Shown piece by piece: positions 9,283 through 18,650 of a stretch of DNA of 64,000 nt (position 1 is the stretch's first letter; each line of letters begins with the position of its first letter). The notes below the pieces were generated by a model, which made no database searches, was not told the origin of the DNA, and was given only the letters and a program-made list of their open reading frames with translations. A program made the position numbers and the translations under genes. Source of the stretch: Taishania pollutisoli (GTDB taxonomy: Bacteria > Bacteroidota > Bacteroidia > Flavobacteriales_D > Crocinitomicaceae). Where the stretch lies: assembly GCF_014518315.1 (NCBI RefSeq), contig NZ_JACVEL010000004.1:1-64000 (forward strand). Reading direction: 5' to 3'.

Positions 9283-10148
9283 TAATTTTTGTTGATTAAA
9301 TGAAGTAAATATTCACCGTACCCACTCTTTATAAGCGGTTGCGCAATTTTCCGAAGCTGCTCTTCATTGATATAGCCATTTCTGAATGCCACTTCTTCGA
9401 TACAACCGATTTTTAGTCCTTGCCGTTCTTCGATGACTTGTACAAATTGCCCTGCCTGCATAAGTGAAGCGAACGTACCCGTATCTAACCATGCAGTTCC
9501 CCGGCTTAAAACCGCAACTTTTAATTGATTTCTTCTTAGATATTCAGCGTTTACATCCGTTATCTCATATTCACCTCTTGCCGAAGGTTGCAGATTCTTA
9601 GCTATTTCGACAACGGTGTTATCGTAAAAGTACAATCCCGGAACAGCATAATTGGATTTAGGAACAAGTGGTTTCTCTTCAATTGAAATCGCACGCATTG
9701 AGTCATCAAATTCGACTACTCCGTATCGTTTGGGGTCACTGACGTGATAAGCATACACAACACCGCCGGTCGGATCATTGTTTTCTTTGAGCAATTCATC
9801 CATTCCGACACCGTAGAAAATATTATCTCCCAGAATCAGTGCAACTTTTTCATTTCCGATGAATTCTTCTCCGATTACAAATGCCTGTGCCAGGCCGTTG
9901 GGTTTTTCCTGTACTTTATACTGAAAACTACATCCCAATGAGGATCCATCCCCCAATAAACGTTGAAAATGCGGTAAATCATGTGGTGTTGAGATGATTA
10001 ATATGTCCCGTATTCCGGCATCCATCAGGATAGAAAGCGGATAATAAATCATCGGTTTGTCATAGACGGGCATAAGTTGTTTACTGACTGCTAATGTTAA
10101 TGGATGCAAGCGGGTTCCGGAGCCACCTGCAAGAATAATCCCCTTCAT
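9282..10148 (-). CDS. rfbA: Glucose-1-phosphate thymidylyltransferase
   Basis: 288 residues, full length for the RmlA/RfbA family. It begins with the nucleotide-binding [11 protein letters not shown] loop and [17 protein letters not shown]. Further on are [11 protein letters not shown] and the tail WLDTGT. It makes dTDP-glucose from dTTP and glucose-1-phosphate, the first step of dTDP-rhamnose synthesis. rfbB, rfbC and rfbD are not beside it, so the rest of the pathway is elsewhere. It is the first gene of a pair with the polyprenyl synthase (one-base overlap). A near-consensus promoter box lies upstream. Confidence 0.95.
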   Translation of the reverse strand: MKGIILAGGSGTRLHPLTLAVSKQLMPVYDKPMIYYPLSILMDAGIRDILIISTPHDLPHFQRLLGDGSSLGCSFQYKVQEKPNGLAQAFVIGEEFIGNEKVALILGDNIFYGVGMDELLKENNDPTGGVVYAYHVSDPKRYGVVEFDDSMRAISIEEKPLVPKSNYAVPGLYFYDNTVVEIAKNLQPSARGEYEITDVNAEYLRRNQLKVAVLSRGTAWLDTGTFASLMQAGQFVQVIEERQGLKIGCIEEVAFRNGYINEEQLRKIAQPLIKSGYGEYLLHLINKN

Positions 10149-10171
10149 GAATGTTCGTTTTGTTCAATAAC

Positions 10172-10179
10172 CAAAGTAA
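10172..10179 (-). promoter_or_regulatory. Probable -7 promoter box of rfbA
   Basis: On the minus strand TTACTTTG matches TAnnTTTG in all but the second fixed base, about 24 bases before the rfbA ATG. Confidence 0.4.
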
Positions 10180-10251
10180 CGCATTTTTTTTCATATGGAA
10201 GATGCATCAATAACTTACAAGACAGAATAAACTTGTTAAAAAGTACCACGA

Positions 10252-10283
10252 TTTAATGAGAAAAACAAGAATGTGTTATATTT
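10252..10283 (+). promoter_or_regulatory. Bacteroidota-type promoter of the FG-GAP protein gene
   Basis: TATATTTG (10276-10283) is a perfect TAnnTTTG -7 box. TTTA (10252-10255), 20 bases earlier, fits a -33 TTTG with one mismatch. The predicted ~75-nt leader starts with GGCAATA (10290-10296), which can pair with TATTGCC (10324-10330), so the 5' UTR may be structured. Confidence 0.7.
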
Positions 10284-10365
10284 GCTTTCAGGCAATATGG
10301 AAAATACTACTTTTTGACAGGTCTATTGCCCAAGCGAATTTTATAACTAAAACTTTCAGGAAATT

Positions 10366-12210
10366 ATGAAAAAATGGGAACTTCACAGGAAATTCAAGGC
10401 AATCGTTTTGAATTCAAAATTTACTTTTTTTACTGGTGTTTTTTGTCTTACAACAAGTATTCATGCTCAAAACTGGGAGCAACTGGTCAAATTAACGGCA
10501 GGTGACAGAGCGGCAATGTCCCGCTTCGGCCACAGCGTTGATATTTCAGGAGATTATGCAGTTGTAGGAGCTCCATTTAGTGGGAATGATGAGAATGGCG
10601 GGAATTTCCTGGATCAGGCAGGCGCAGCTTATATTTTGCACAATAATTCAGGTACCTGGTCTGTTGTTCAGAAAATTGTTGCTTCAGACCGTGCTCAATA
10701 TGATTTTTTTGGTGGATCTGTTGCCATTGATGACGATTACATTGTGGTCGGTGCAAACATGGAATCCCATGATGAGACAGGTGGAAATCTCCAAAACAGA
10801 GCAGGTTCCGCCTATATTTTTCGCAATAACGGAGGTACCTGGTCACAAGTTCAGAAAATTGTAGCATCGGACAGAGCCGCAGATGATTTCTTTGGTTATT
10901 CTGTCTCCATTGATGATGATTATATCCTTGTCGGGGCATATGGTGAAGATCACAATGTCGCAGGGGTATCGATGATGTCAAAGTCCGGTTCAGCCTATAT
11001 CTTTAAAAATAACTCAGGTACCTGGTCACAGGTTCAGAAAATTGTAGCATCGGACAGAGCTGCAGATGATCAATTCGGATATGCAGTAAGTATCTCCAAA
11101 GATAAACTGATTGTCGGAGCGTATACGGAAGACCATGATGTAACAGGAGGAAATGCATTGCAAGGAGCCGGATCTGCATACATTTTTGTGGACAACGCCG
11201 GAACCTGGACAGAACAGCAGAAAATTGTTGCTTCAGACAGAGGATTTGACGATAACTTTGGCTATTCGGTAGCAATCAATAACACAACAGTTGTTGTAGG
11301 TGCTTTTAAAGAGTCTGAAGATGCAACCGGAGGAAATACCATGCAGAATTCCGGGTCCGCTTATGTATTCGATTACCAATCCGGTACCTGGTCACAGACA
11401 CAAAAAATAGTAGCGAGTGACAGAGATGCGATGGATTATTTTGGTGCTTCAGTTGATCTGTCTGATAACTATATTGTTGTAGGGGCTTATTCAGAAACAG
11501 AAGATGAGCAAGGACAGGATAGCTTGTTTATGGCAGGATCGGCATACATCTTTAAAAATGAATCTGGTGTCTGGCAACAAGAACAAAAGATCGTTGCAGC
11601 CGACAGAACGGCTGATGATTATTATGGATTTGATGTAGCAATTACAAATACCTTTGTGTTGGTAGGGGCAGCAAGAGATTCTGAAAATGCAACAGGAGGA
11701 AGTCCGTTGAATCAGGCCGGTTCGGTATATCTTTACCGAATAGCGTGTACAACAGACAATACGGTTTCTGTGAGCGGTGGTACCATCACTGCAAACCTGG
11801 CAGGTGCAACCTATCAGTGGATTGATTGTAATTCAAACACACCTGTTGCGGGAGAGACATCCCAATCATTTACACCGACAATTACAGGAGACTATGCGGT
11901 AGAAGTTACGGCAAATGGTTGTACAACAACTTCCGTGTGTACAGCAATCAGTGTCGTTGGATTGGATGGATTAGAACAAAATGGTCTTAGCATCTACCCG
12001 AATCCGAATAACGGGATGTTTACAATTACTTCAGAAAGTGGCTTGGAGAATACGGTGATCGAAGTTTACTCGATTGTTGGAACAGTTGTGTACACAAATG
12101 CAGCAATAACAGGGAACAGCCTGACCATTGATTTGCAAAATGAGCGCTCAGGTGTTTACTTCGTAAAAGTAAATGACAGATCGGTTATAAAACTGGTGAA
12201 GAATAATTAA
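10366..12210 (+). CDS. FG-GAP repeat surface protein with T9SS type A sorting domain
   Basis: 614 residues. After a signal peptide with a long n-region (cleavage near SIHAQ) there are seven ~57-61-residue repeats, each with 'FG.SV.I..D..VVGA', an acidic loop, 'GSAYIF.NN.GTW' and 'QKIVASDRA'. These are FG-GAP/integrin-alpha-like blades of a predicted seven-bladed propeller. A short Cys-containing Ig-like domain follows (about 460-530), then the type A signal IYPNPNNG ending IKLVKNN. Repeats 3 and 4 are almost identical at DNA level over ~55 bases (see findings). The role is probably adhesion or binding at the cell surface. It has its own promoter and terminator. Confidence 0.9.
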   Translation: MKKWELHRKFKAIVLNSKFTFFTGVFCLTTSIHAQNWEQLVKLTAGDRAAMSRFGHSVDISGDYAVVGAPFSGNDENGGNFLDQAGAAYILHNNSGTWSVVQKIVASDRAQYDFFGGSVAIDDDYIVVGANMESHDETGGNLQNRAGSAYIFRNNGGTWSQVQKIVASDRAADDFFGYSVSIDDDYILVGAYGEDHNVAGVSMMSKSGSAYIFKNNSGTWSQVQKIVASDRAADDQFGYAVSISKDKLIVGAYTEDHDVTGGNALQGAGSAYIFVDNAGTWTEQQKIVASDRGFDDNFGYSVAINNTTVVVGAFKESEDATGGNTMQNSGSAYVFDYQSGTWSQTQKIVASDRDAMDYFGASVDLSDNYIVVGAYSETEDEQGQDSLFMAGSAYIFKNESGVWQQEQKIVAADRTADDYYGFDVAITNTFVLVGAARDSENATGGSPLNQAGSVYLYRIACTTDNTVSVSGGTITANLAGATYQWIDCNSNTPVAGETSQSFTPTITGDYAVEVTANGCTTTSVCTAISVVGLDGLEQNGLSIYPNPNNGMFTITSESGLENTVIEVYSIVGTVVYTNAAITGNSLTIDLQNERSGVYFVKVNDRSVIKLVKNN

Positions 12211-12230
12211 GACAAATATTATACAATGGT

Positions 12231-12266
12231 AAAGCCCCGGAATTTATTTTCCGGGGCTTTTATTTT
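12231..12266 (+). terminator. Strong intrinsic terminator
   Basis: AAAGCCCCGGAA (12231-12242) pairs perfectly with TTCCGGGGCTTT (12249-12260), followed by TATTTT. It lies 20 bases after the FG-GAP gene stop. Confidence 0.92.
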
Positions 12267-12568
12267 GATAATCATCACAACTTTAACGCGATGATGTGCT
12301 CTAAAAGTCAGGTGACGAAATGGTGTTGAAATAACTGCCTGAGTGAATCAGATGAACGGGTTGAAAGCTATTTTGTATGGTGCAATTCTTTTGTTCTATC
12401 ACTACAGGTCTACGAATGGTTTGTTGCGTCTTGATCAAGGGCTATACTGATAATCAGAATCTAACAGGAATCATCATCCGGGAAATATGAATGAAAGCAA
12501 AAGACAGTTGTATGAACACATATACCGACTTCAGAACAGGAGGTAAAGAAATTGTCGGGGGAGCAGCC
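12267..12568. other. Gene-free interval between convergent genes
   Basis: About 300 bases between the FG-GAP terminator and the end of the RND transporter gene. No ORF of convincing codon use, RNA gene, repeat or terminator for the RND gene is seen. Confidence 0.5.
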
Positions 12569-15289
12569 TTAAACAGATGCAGCAGGAGGTGTATTGTCTT
12601 CCTCTGTTTTACTGTCCTTGCTGTCATCCTCATCTTCTGCTTCTGATCTGTCTAATGAGAAATGCTCCACTTCTTTGTCGTCAATTTCTAAATTGCTCCA
12701 GTCAACATCATCATCGTCATCGTACACGTCAAAGAATGGTTCCTGGAATGTTTTGGTAGACAAGCGTTTCTCCAGGCTGAGCAATACAGACGGAACCAAA
12801 ATCAGGTTGGTACTGATGGCGATTAACAAGGTCATGGAAACAAGTAGTCCCAATGCCTGCGTTCCTCCGAATTCGGAGAAAGTAAATACAGAAAATCCGA
12901 AGAAAAGAATAATGGAAGTATAGAACATCCCCAGACCTGCTTCGCGAAGTGATTCAATAACACTGTCTTTTAAGTCGTGTTTACCGCTCTTGAGCTCCTG
13001 ACGGTATTTTGCCAGGAAGTGGATGGAGTCATCCGCAGTAATCCCAAACGAAATGTTGAACACCAGCAATGTGGAAGGCTTCAAAGGAATACCCAACCAA
13101 CCCATGATTCCTCCGGTAATGACAAGTGGAATTAAATTCGGAACGAGTGATACAAATACCATTCCCCACGAACGGAACAATAATGCCATTAACAATCCAA
13201 CGGTGATGACCGCGAAAACAATTCCCCCCAGCAAACTGTCAACCAGGTATTTTGTTCCTTCTGCTGCAACAACGGCGGTACCGGTAACTGTAGCATCCAT
13301 GTATTCATAGTCAATCGCTTCCCGGAGTTGCTGATTGAAATTATCTTTTTTATAATATTCCCTTATTTTATCAAAATCAGAATCGAATGCGTACTGCAAT
13401 TCGTCATCTCCTTTCGAAATAATTGTTGTAAGTGTATTGTATACTTCCGGGTACGATTCCAATAATGAGTCGATATACACCTGGTTACCGGCGATTATTT
13501 TAGAATAATATTTTTCGATCGCTCCCTTGTTCGGATTCAGTATCTGATCGATCTCTTTTTTAACCAGTTCTGCTTTGTCACTCAACTCATACGATCCCAA
13601 ATCCTTAATTTGTGCACGAATACGCAAGGTCGTGTTGGTTGTATCAAGCAACTCCTTCATTTTCAAGGAGCTGTTCAGGTTCGTCAGATCAAAATTATCG
13701 ATGTATGTCTTGAGTCGGACTTTGTCCCGGTTGTTGAATATTTCATATTTATCGGGATTGTTCCCGTAATAGGCCATATTGATGACTTTAATGAAATCAA
13801 CCATGGAAATGCTTTTGGAGAATAGCGTGTCATCTGCATACCTCTGCTGGATAGCCTCTACTTTTTCCAGTGTCGACTTCTTAAACAAGCGGTTTTGCGC
13901 CTTGTAGTTGATCATTACTTCAAACGGGATGGATCCGCCAAAGTTATCTTCAATAAATAAGATGTCTTTTAAAATCTGGTGATCCTTGGACAAGTCGCCG
14001 GTAATGTTTCCGGTAGCACGGACTTTCATCATTCCCCAGAGGCTGAAAACCAATACAACCGCGGTTCCGATATACACCCACTTTCGTTGCTTTTCTACAA
14101 GGTAAACCATTCCGTTGAGGAATTTTACGGCTAATCCCCGATCCAGGTGGCGCAGGTGCTTGTTACTTGGTTTTTGTGTCAACGTAGATACAATCGGTAA
14201 GATACAGATCGACAAGACAAACAATACCATAATATTCAGTGCCGCGATCAAACCAAATTCCATTAATTTATCGGAATTGGTGAATACCAGCGTGAAAAAC
14301 CCCAGTGCAGTGATGACGTTGGTAATAAATGTTGCGGTACCGACTTTCCCGATAACGCGGGTCAAAGCCTTAATTTTGTTACCGTGTGACTTGATCTCCT
14401 GGTGGAATTTGGTCATCAGGAACACACAGTTCGGCATTCCGATGACGATCATCAACGGAGGAATCAGGGCCATGAGAACGGAAATGTGGAATCCGAACAG
14501 GGCAATACTTCCCAGGGACCAGACAACGGCAACAGAAATAACAATGTTACAGATCAGAACGACTCTGAGTGACCGGAAAATTAAATAGGTTAAAAGTGAT
14601 GTTGCAAAAATGGCCAGACCGATAAACAAGTACATTTCGGTAATGATCCGTTTACTGATCACAACACGGATGTGTGGAAGCCCTGCGAAGCGTATTTGCC
14701 CGAAATCTTTTTCGTACGATTGTGCGAGCTCTTCAATTTCCAGGATGACATTTGCCTTTTTCTGATCGGAAAGAAACTCTTCCTGGACATTGATCATCAT
14801 CAGGGAAACATGCGTACTGTCATTATATAAAATGCCATTATAAATGGGCACACGCTTGACTTCTTCTTCTATCTGCTGAACCGATTTTTCCTGGAAACGG
14901 GTGTCTGAAAAGATTTTTCTGACTTCAAACTCTTGTTTTTCAATATTGTTTTCTACAGAATAAAGCGTCGCTTCTGAAATAACACCTTCAACACCGTCAA
15001 AGGTTAAAATGGAATCACCCAGTTTTTTCCATTTCAGTAAACGGTCTTCTGTATACAGTGAGTCTGTTTGAATGGCTAAAACCAATGCGCCACCGTCTTC
15101 CCCAAATTGTTCCTTGAATTTGACATAATCAATTTTTGCAGGAGATTCTTTGGGAAGAATAAAACCATACTTGTTATCTAACTTTAATCCTGTAGCTGCT
15201 TCATAACCGAAAAACACAGTCAATAAAGTAATGATTCCAATGATCAGGAATTTATTTCGTAAAATGATATTCGCAAGTAACTGCCACAT
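12569..15289 (-). CDS. RND superfamily (MMPL/Patched-like) exporter
   Basis: 906 residues with the two-fold layout of the family: an N-terminal helix, a large soluble loop, a cluster of five or six membrane helices (about 215-385), a helix near 410, a second loop and a second cluster (about 700-855). GITADDSIHFLAKYRQE is the characteristic Asp-Asp motif of the second half, and IGMPNCVFLMTKFHQE is its degenerate counterpart in the first half. The cytoplasmic tail is very acidic. Related proteins move lipids, hopanoids or sterol-like molecules using the proton gradient; the substrate cannot be read here. It appears monocistronic, with a promoter box about 35 bases upstream. Confidence 0.88.
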   Translation of the reverse strand: MWQLLANIILRNKFLIIGIITLLTVFFGYEAATGLKLDNKYGFILPKESPAKIDYVKFKEQFGEDGGALVLAIQTDSLYTEDRLLKWKKLGDSILTFDGVEGVISEATLYSVENNIEKQEFEVRKIFSDTRFQEKSVQQIEEEVKRVPIYNGILYNDSTHVSLMMINVQEEFLSDQKKANVILEIEELAQSYEKDFGQIRFAGLPHIRVVISKRIITEMYLFIGLAIFATSLLTYLIFRSLRVVLICNIVISVAVVWSLGSIALFGFHISVLMALIPPLMIVIGMPNCVFLMTKFHQEIKSHGNKIKALTRVIGKVGTATFITNVITALGFFTLVFTNSDKLMEFGLIAALNIMVLFVLSICILPIVSTLTQKPSNKHLRHLDRGLAVKFLNGMVYLVEKQRKWVYIGTAVVLVFSLWGMMKVRATGNITGDLSKDHQILKDILFIEDNFGGSIPFEVMINYKAQNRLFKKSTLEKVEAIQQRYADDTLFSKSISMVDFIKVINMAYYGNNPDKYEIFNNRDKVRLKTYIDNFDLTNLNSSLKMKELLDTTNTTLRIRAQIKDLGSYELSDKAELVKKEIDQILNPNKGAIEKYYSKIIAGNQVYIDSLLESYPEVYNTLTTIISKGDDELQYAFDSDFDKIREYYKKDNFNQQLREAIDYEYMDATVTGTAVVAAEGTKYLVDSLLGGIVFAVITVGLLMALLFRSWGMVFVSLVPNLIPLVITGGIMGWLGIPLKPSTLLVFNISFGITADDSIHFLAKYRQELKSGKHDLKDSVIESLREAGLGMFYTSIILFFGFSVFTFSEFGGTQALGLLVSMTLLIAISTNLILVPSVLLSLEKRLSTKTFQEPFFDVYDDDDDVDWSNLEIDDKEVEHFSLDRSEAEDEDDSKDSKTEEDNTPPAASV

Positions 15290-15323
15290 ATTACCTATTT
15301 CTTCATTTTTTTAACAGAGGGGG

Positions 15324-15331
15324 CAAAATTA
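15324..15331 (-). promoter_or_regulatory. -7 promoter box of the RND exporter gene
   Basis: On the minus strand TAATTTTG is a perfect TAnnTTTG, with a predicted leader of about 30 bases before the ATG at 15289. No clear -33 TTTG is seen. Confidence 0.55.
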
Positions 15332-15415
15332 CTGAATAAGAAATTCGTATGCAACCCATCTTCGTTTTTATTTACAATTGACTCTTTTTACCCGCTTCGG
15401 TCAAGAGCGGTAAAA

Positions 15416-15450
15416 ACGAAAAACCCCATAACAAACGTGTTGTTATGGGG
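15416..15450 (-). terminator. Intrinsic terminator after secG
   Basis: On the minus strand CCCCATAACA pairs with TGTTATGGGG (arms 15450-15441 and 15433-15424), followed by TTTTTCGTTTTT. It closes the miaB-to-secG operon 17 bases after the secG stop. Confidence 0.9.
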
Positions 15451-15466
15451 CAAATATCTGATAGGA

Positions 15467-15805
15467 TTACTGGCCTTGAGTACCTCCTGCTTGTTGTCCT
15501 TGCTGTCCTTGCTGACCGCTCTGTTGCGCCCCGTTTGCAGGTTGCTCCGTTTGATTTGTTTCAGCCGGAGGTGCCTGAGTAAAAGACTTTGTTCTCAACG
15601 TCATGATGATACTCAACACAGCGATTAAACCAGCCAATGACCACGTTGCTTTGTCAATAAAGTCATTTGTTTTCTGAACTCCTCCGATTTGTTGCGCCGC
15701 TCCGAAGTCCGAACTTAATCCTCCTCCTTTCGGATTTTGAATAAAGACAATAAAGATCAGCAAAACACTTGCGATAATGATCAGTATAGTTATTAAATCA
15801 TTCAT
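15467..15805 (-). CDS. secG: Preprotein translocase subunit SecG
   Basis: 112 residues. Two membrane helices (about 4-21 and 56-72) flank the conserved cytoplasmic QNPKGGGLSSDFGAAQQIGG loop, the SecG signature. The C-terminal ~35 residues are a Gln/Pro/Gly-rich low-complexity tail, common in Bacteroidota SecG. It supports SecYEG-SecA export across the inner membrane. It is the last gene of the operon, four bases after the TPR gene and followed by a terminator. Confidence 0.93.
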   Translation of the reverse strand: MNDLITILIIIASVLLIFIVFIQNPKGGGLSSDFGAAQQIGGVQKTNDFIDKATWSLAGLIAVLSIIMTLRTKSFTQAPPAETNQTEQPANGAQQSGQQGQQGQQAGGTQGQ

Positions 15806-15809
15806 GGTA

Positions 15810-16844
15810 TTATGTATTTAACTTTTTATTTAATTCTTCAATTTGGGTTGCAAAGAAAACCTTTTTTTCTGGAAAAATCAACATTAATTGTTGATAAGCA
15901 TAAATTGCCTTTGGATAATTGCCCTGGACAGCAAAAATTTTCGCGAGTGTTTCACTGACAGGAAGCTGTGATTCATCTAAGCTTTCCTTTGCTTTCTTTG
16001 TTGGATTGAACAGTTCATTCTTGTCTGTTCTGTCCTCAAATAATTTTTCATTCGGAGCCGAAATTTTAGGCTCTTTAACAATGAATTGGTCAATTAATGA
16101 CGTTGGTTCCGGTTGTTCTGTCTGTGCAGCATTGCTCTTTAACCAGGACGTAAAACTCCGGGCTGTTCCCGTTTGTTCTTCCGTTGTTTTTGGAGAAGGT
16201 AGTTTAGTTTGAGACAGTGCGGCAATCAGTTTTTGACGCTCCTGTTCCAACGCATCTTCTTCCGCTTTTTCTGATTGCTGAAGTTTGGCCTCCTCTGCTT
16301 CCAGTGAGTACATTTCTGCACCGATATTGAGTGATGTCAGTAATTCATCCGGCAGGGAAGGAAGTTCCGTAGATGCAGCTACTTCGGGCGTGCTGTCAGT
16401 AACCGGTATTTCTGCTTCCGGAAATGGTTTCTGCTGATCATTTTCTGTCTGTTCTTCGGATACTTCTGTTGAGGTAAGTTCCGAAATAATTTCTGAAACA
16501 GGGGGGATATGGGTAGATTCTGTTTCAGGAATGATTGTTGTTGTGGTAACGGTTTCCTGCTGTTTTTCGCGTGAATCATTTTCCGGAACAGCTGTTGCCG
16601 TTACGGATGGTGAATGGTGGAGCAGTTCGAAGAGCACTGCCCTGTCTGAAATGCGGTAAGCGAATTTTTGCAGTTCACTGTCCAGTCGCACATCATTGGT
16701 TTGTGCCAGTGTTTTCAAATACAGCAACGGGAACACCTGCGAATAAGGATACGTTTCACAAAGTATTTTAAGTGAATCAATATCTCCGGCAACGCAAAGC
16801 TCGGGTTGTTTAATTCGTGCTGCTATTTCGTTCAGGTTCAACAT
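15810..16844 (-). CDS. TPR-like protein with long Glu/Pro/Ser/Thr-rich linker
   Basis: 344 residues. The N-terminal ~85 residues are helical (YPYSQVFPLLYLKTLAQ). The long middle (about 90-270) is low-complexity and acidic. The C-terminal ~60 residues (SETLAKIFAVQGNYPKAIYA) form a TPR hairpin. No signal peptide is seen, so it is probably cytoplasmic or linked to the membrane through partners. The start overlaps the lptE stop by one base (TAATG), and secG follows four bases later, which suggests a role in envelope biogenesis. The exact function is unknown. Confidence 0.75.
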   Translation of the reverse strand: MLNLNEIAARIKQPELCVAGDIDSLKILCETYPYSQVFPLLYLKTLAQTNDVRLDSELQKFAYRISDRAVLFELLHHSPSVTATAVPENDSREKQQETVTTTTIIPETESTHIPPVSEIISELTSTEVSEEQTENDQQKPFPEAEIPVTDSTPEVAASTELPSLPDELLTSLNIGAEMYSLEAEEAKLQQSEKAEEDALEQERQKLIAALSQTKLPSPKTTEEQTGTARSFTSWLKSNAAQTEQPEPTSLIDQFIVKEPKISAPNEKLFEDRTDKNELFNPTKKAKESLDESQLPVSETLAKIFAVQGNYPKAIYAYQQLMLIFPEKKVFFATQIEELNKKLNT

Positions 16845-17368
16845 TACCAGTTGGATAGAATTTGGTTAATTACATCCTGTACAATTTGTGTATTGATTTC
16901 CGACAGAAGCTGTGATTCAATGGAAGAAATATCCTGACTTGAATTGTAATCAGCGAAACGCGTGCTGACGACTTTCATCTCATGTGTGTAATTGTCATTC
17001 GGACAATCGAAATAGATATCCATCGTAGCGGAGACCGTTAAGCGGTTTTGAGCGGCGTTATCTCCTTCCTGCAAGGCGATCGGGCTGACAACATAATTGG
17101 TAATCTTCCCGGTGATGGTCACCTGCGGTTTCGTATTTTCCCCGGAAAGTAACAAGCGTGTATTGTTTTGAATCCCGGATTTAATCGCCTCTGTTAGTTC
17201 AATCGGATAATTAATCGGTGCATTCGGAGCTGAATTTTCCAGCGGATCCATTTGAAAATGCTTTAAGCAGGCGTGAAGTGAACCGGTATCGTTGAAGGAT
17301 ACACTCGTTGGCCAGCAGGAAGTCAGGCCGGTAGTCAAGAGAAGTACTATGATACTTAAAACTCTCAT
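16844..17368 (-). CDS. lptE: LptE family lipoprotein (LPS assembly)
   Basis: 174 residues. A lipoprotein signal peptide (RVLSIIVLLLTTGLTSC, Cys at residue 18) is followed by an alpha/beta domain with the LptE-like pattern FNDTGSL...F.MDPLENSAPNAP and a helix ending IVQDVINQIL. LptE forms the plug of the LptD outer-membrane channel that inserts lipopolysaccharide. The start overlaps the stop of the sigma-54 activator gene by four bases (ATGA type), so translation is coupled. Identification rests on pattern and on conserved synteny known for Bacteroidota. Confidence 0.8.
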   Translation of the reverse strand: MRVLSIIVLLLTTGLTSCWPTSVSFNDTGSLHACLKHFQMDPLENSAPNAPINYPIELTEAIKSGIQNNTRLLLSGENTKPQVTITGKITNYVVSPIALQEGDNAAQNRLTVSATMDIYFDCPNDNYTHEMKVVSTRFADYNSSQDISSIESQLLSEINTQIVQDVINQILSNW

Positions 17369-18630
17369 TCTCCCAGGTTGTATTCTTTGATTTTCCGGTA
17401 GAGCGTACGTTCGGAAATACCCAATTCCTGCGCCGCATATTTGCGTTTCCCACGGTGCTTCTCCAATGCTTTCCGAATCAGGTCTTTTTCCTGATCTTCC
17501 AGTGAAAGAGATTCTTCCACGACTTCATGGACTTCAAATGCCTCATCTTCTTCTTCCGCGTGGTGATGTCCATAAGGAACTTCCTGTACAACCGGTTTTT
17601 CAACAACGGCAGGAGCAATCAGTTTTGCTGTTTCGTATGGAGCTGTTTCCACATCGGCATACAACCGATTGATCAACTCAGCCTGATCTCCGCTTACGGT
17701 GAAGTTTCCTCCCTTGTTGATGATTTCAACTACCAGTTTCTTCAATTCGGTCAGGTCCTTTTTCATGTCGAAGAGGAACTTGTACATCAATTCCCGTTCA
17801 CTGATGCTTTCTTCCGATTCCCGCTGTGCAGGCATATTGGACTTCGGTTGAATCGATGGCAGGTATTGTTGTAATGTACGTGTGTCCAGTTCCCGCTCTG
17901 TTTCAATCACGGAAATTTGCTCCACCACATTCTTTAACTGACGAATATTGCCCGGCCACGCATAATGATTGACCATTGCAACGGCATCGCTTGTGAGGCG
18001 AATGGTTGGCATCCTGTACTTATCCGCAAAATCACTTGCAAATTTGCGAAATAATAAATGAATATCTTCTCCTCGTTCCCTCAAAGGGGGAAGCGATACG
18101 GGAACAGTGCTCAAGCGGTAATACAAATCTTCGCGAAATTTCCCCGAAGCAATGGCATTCTGCATATTCTCATTGGTTGCGGCGACAACCCGTACATTCG
18201 TCTTGAGTACTTTAGAAGAACCGACACGCAGAAATTCTCCCGTTTCCAGTACACGCAATAGCCGTACTTGTGTTTGCATAGGCAATTCCGCCACTTCATC
18301 CAGGAAAATAGTTCCGCCGTCTGCTACTTCAAAATACCCCTGGCGGTTTCCTGCTGCTCCTGTAAATGATCCTTTTTCGTGACCGAACAGTTCCGAATCA
18401 ATCGTTCCTTCCGGGATTGCTCCGCAGTTGACAGCAATGTATTCTTTGTGTTTGCGCGCACTCAGGTTATGAATCACCTGGGGAATGATTTCTTTACCGG
18501 TTCCGCTTTCTCCTGTTACCAATACCGAAATATCAGTCGGAGCAACTTGTATAGCTACTTCCAGCGCACGATTGAGCATCGGAGCATTTCCAATGATCCC
18601 AAAGCGTTGTTTTACTTGTTGCAGCGTCAT
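17365..18630 (-). CDS. Sigma-54-dependent transcriptional activator (AAA+ and Fis-type HTH)
   Basis: 421 residues from ATG 18630; a TTG at 18654 overlapping miaB is a weaker choice. There is no receiver or GAF domain: the protein starts almost directly with the AAA+ domain. The Walker A is GESGTGKE (40-47). The sigma-54 contact loop reads GSFTGA (87-92) instead of GAFTGA. Walker B is GGTIFLDEV, followed by the arginine-finger region FREDLYYRLSTVPV. A coiled linker leads to the C-terminal Fis/HTH_8 helix-turn-helix (KYAAQELGISERTLYRKI). It would activate RpoN promoters, with control by partner or expression level because no sensor is present. The operon context (lptE, secG) suggests envelope-related targets. 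Confidence 0.92.
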   Translation of the reverse strand: MTLQQVKQRFGIIGNAPMLNRALEVAIQVAPTDISVLVTGESGTGKEIIPQVIHNLSARKHKEYIAVNCGAIPEGTIDSELFGHEKGSFTGAAGNRQGYFEVADGGTIFLDEVAELPMQTQVRLLRVLETGEFLRVGSSKVLKTNVRVVAATNENMQNAIASGKFREDLYYRLSTVPVSLPPLRERGEDIHLLFRKFASDFADKYRMPTIRLTSDAVAMVNHYAWPGNIRQLKNVVEQISVIETERELDTRTLQQYLPSIQPKSNMPAQRESEESISERELMYKFLFDMKKDLTELKKLVVEIINKGGNFTVSGDQAELINRLYADVETAPYETAKLIAPAVVEKPVVQEVPYGHHHAEEEDEAFEVHEVVEESLSLEDQEKDLIRKALEKHRGKRKYAAQELGISERTLYRKIKEYNLGE

Positions 18631-18650
18631 ATTGAATGATGGGTTAGAAG

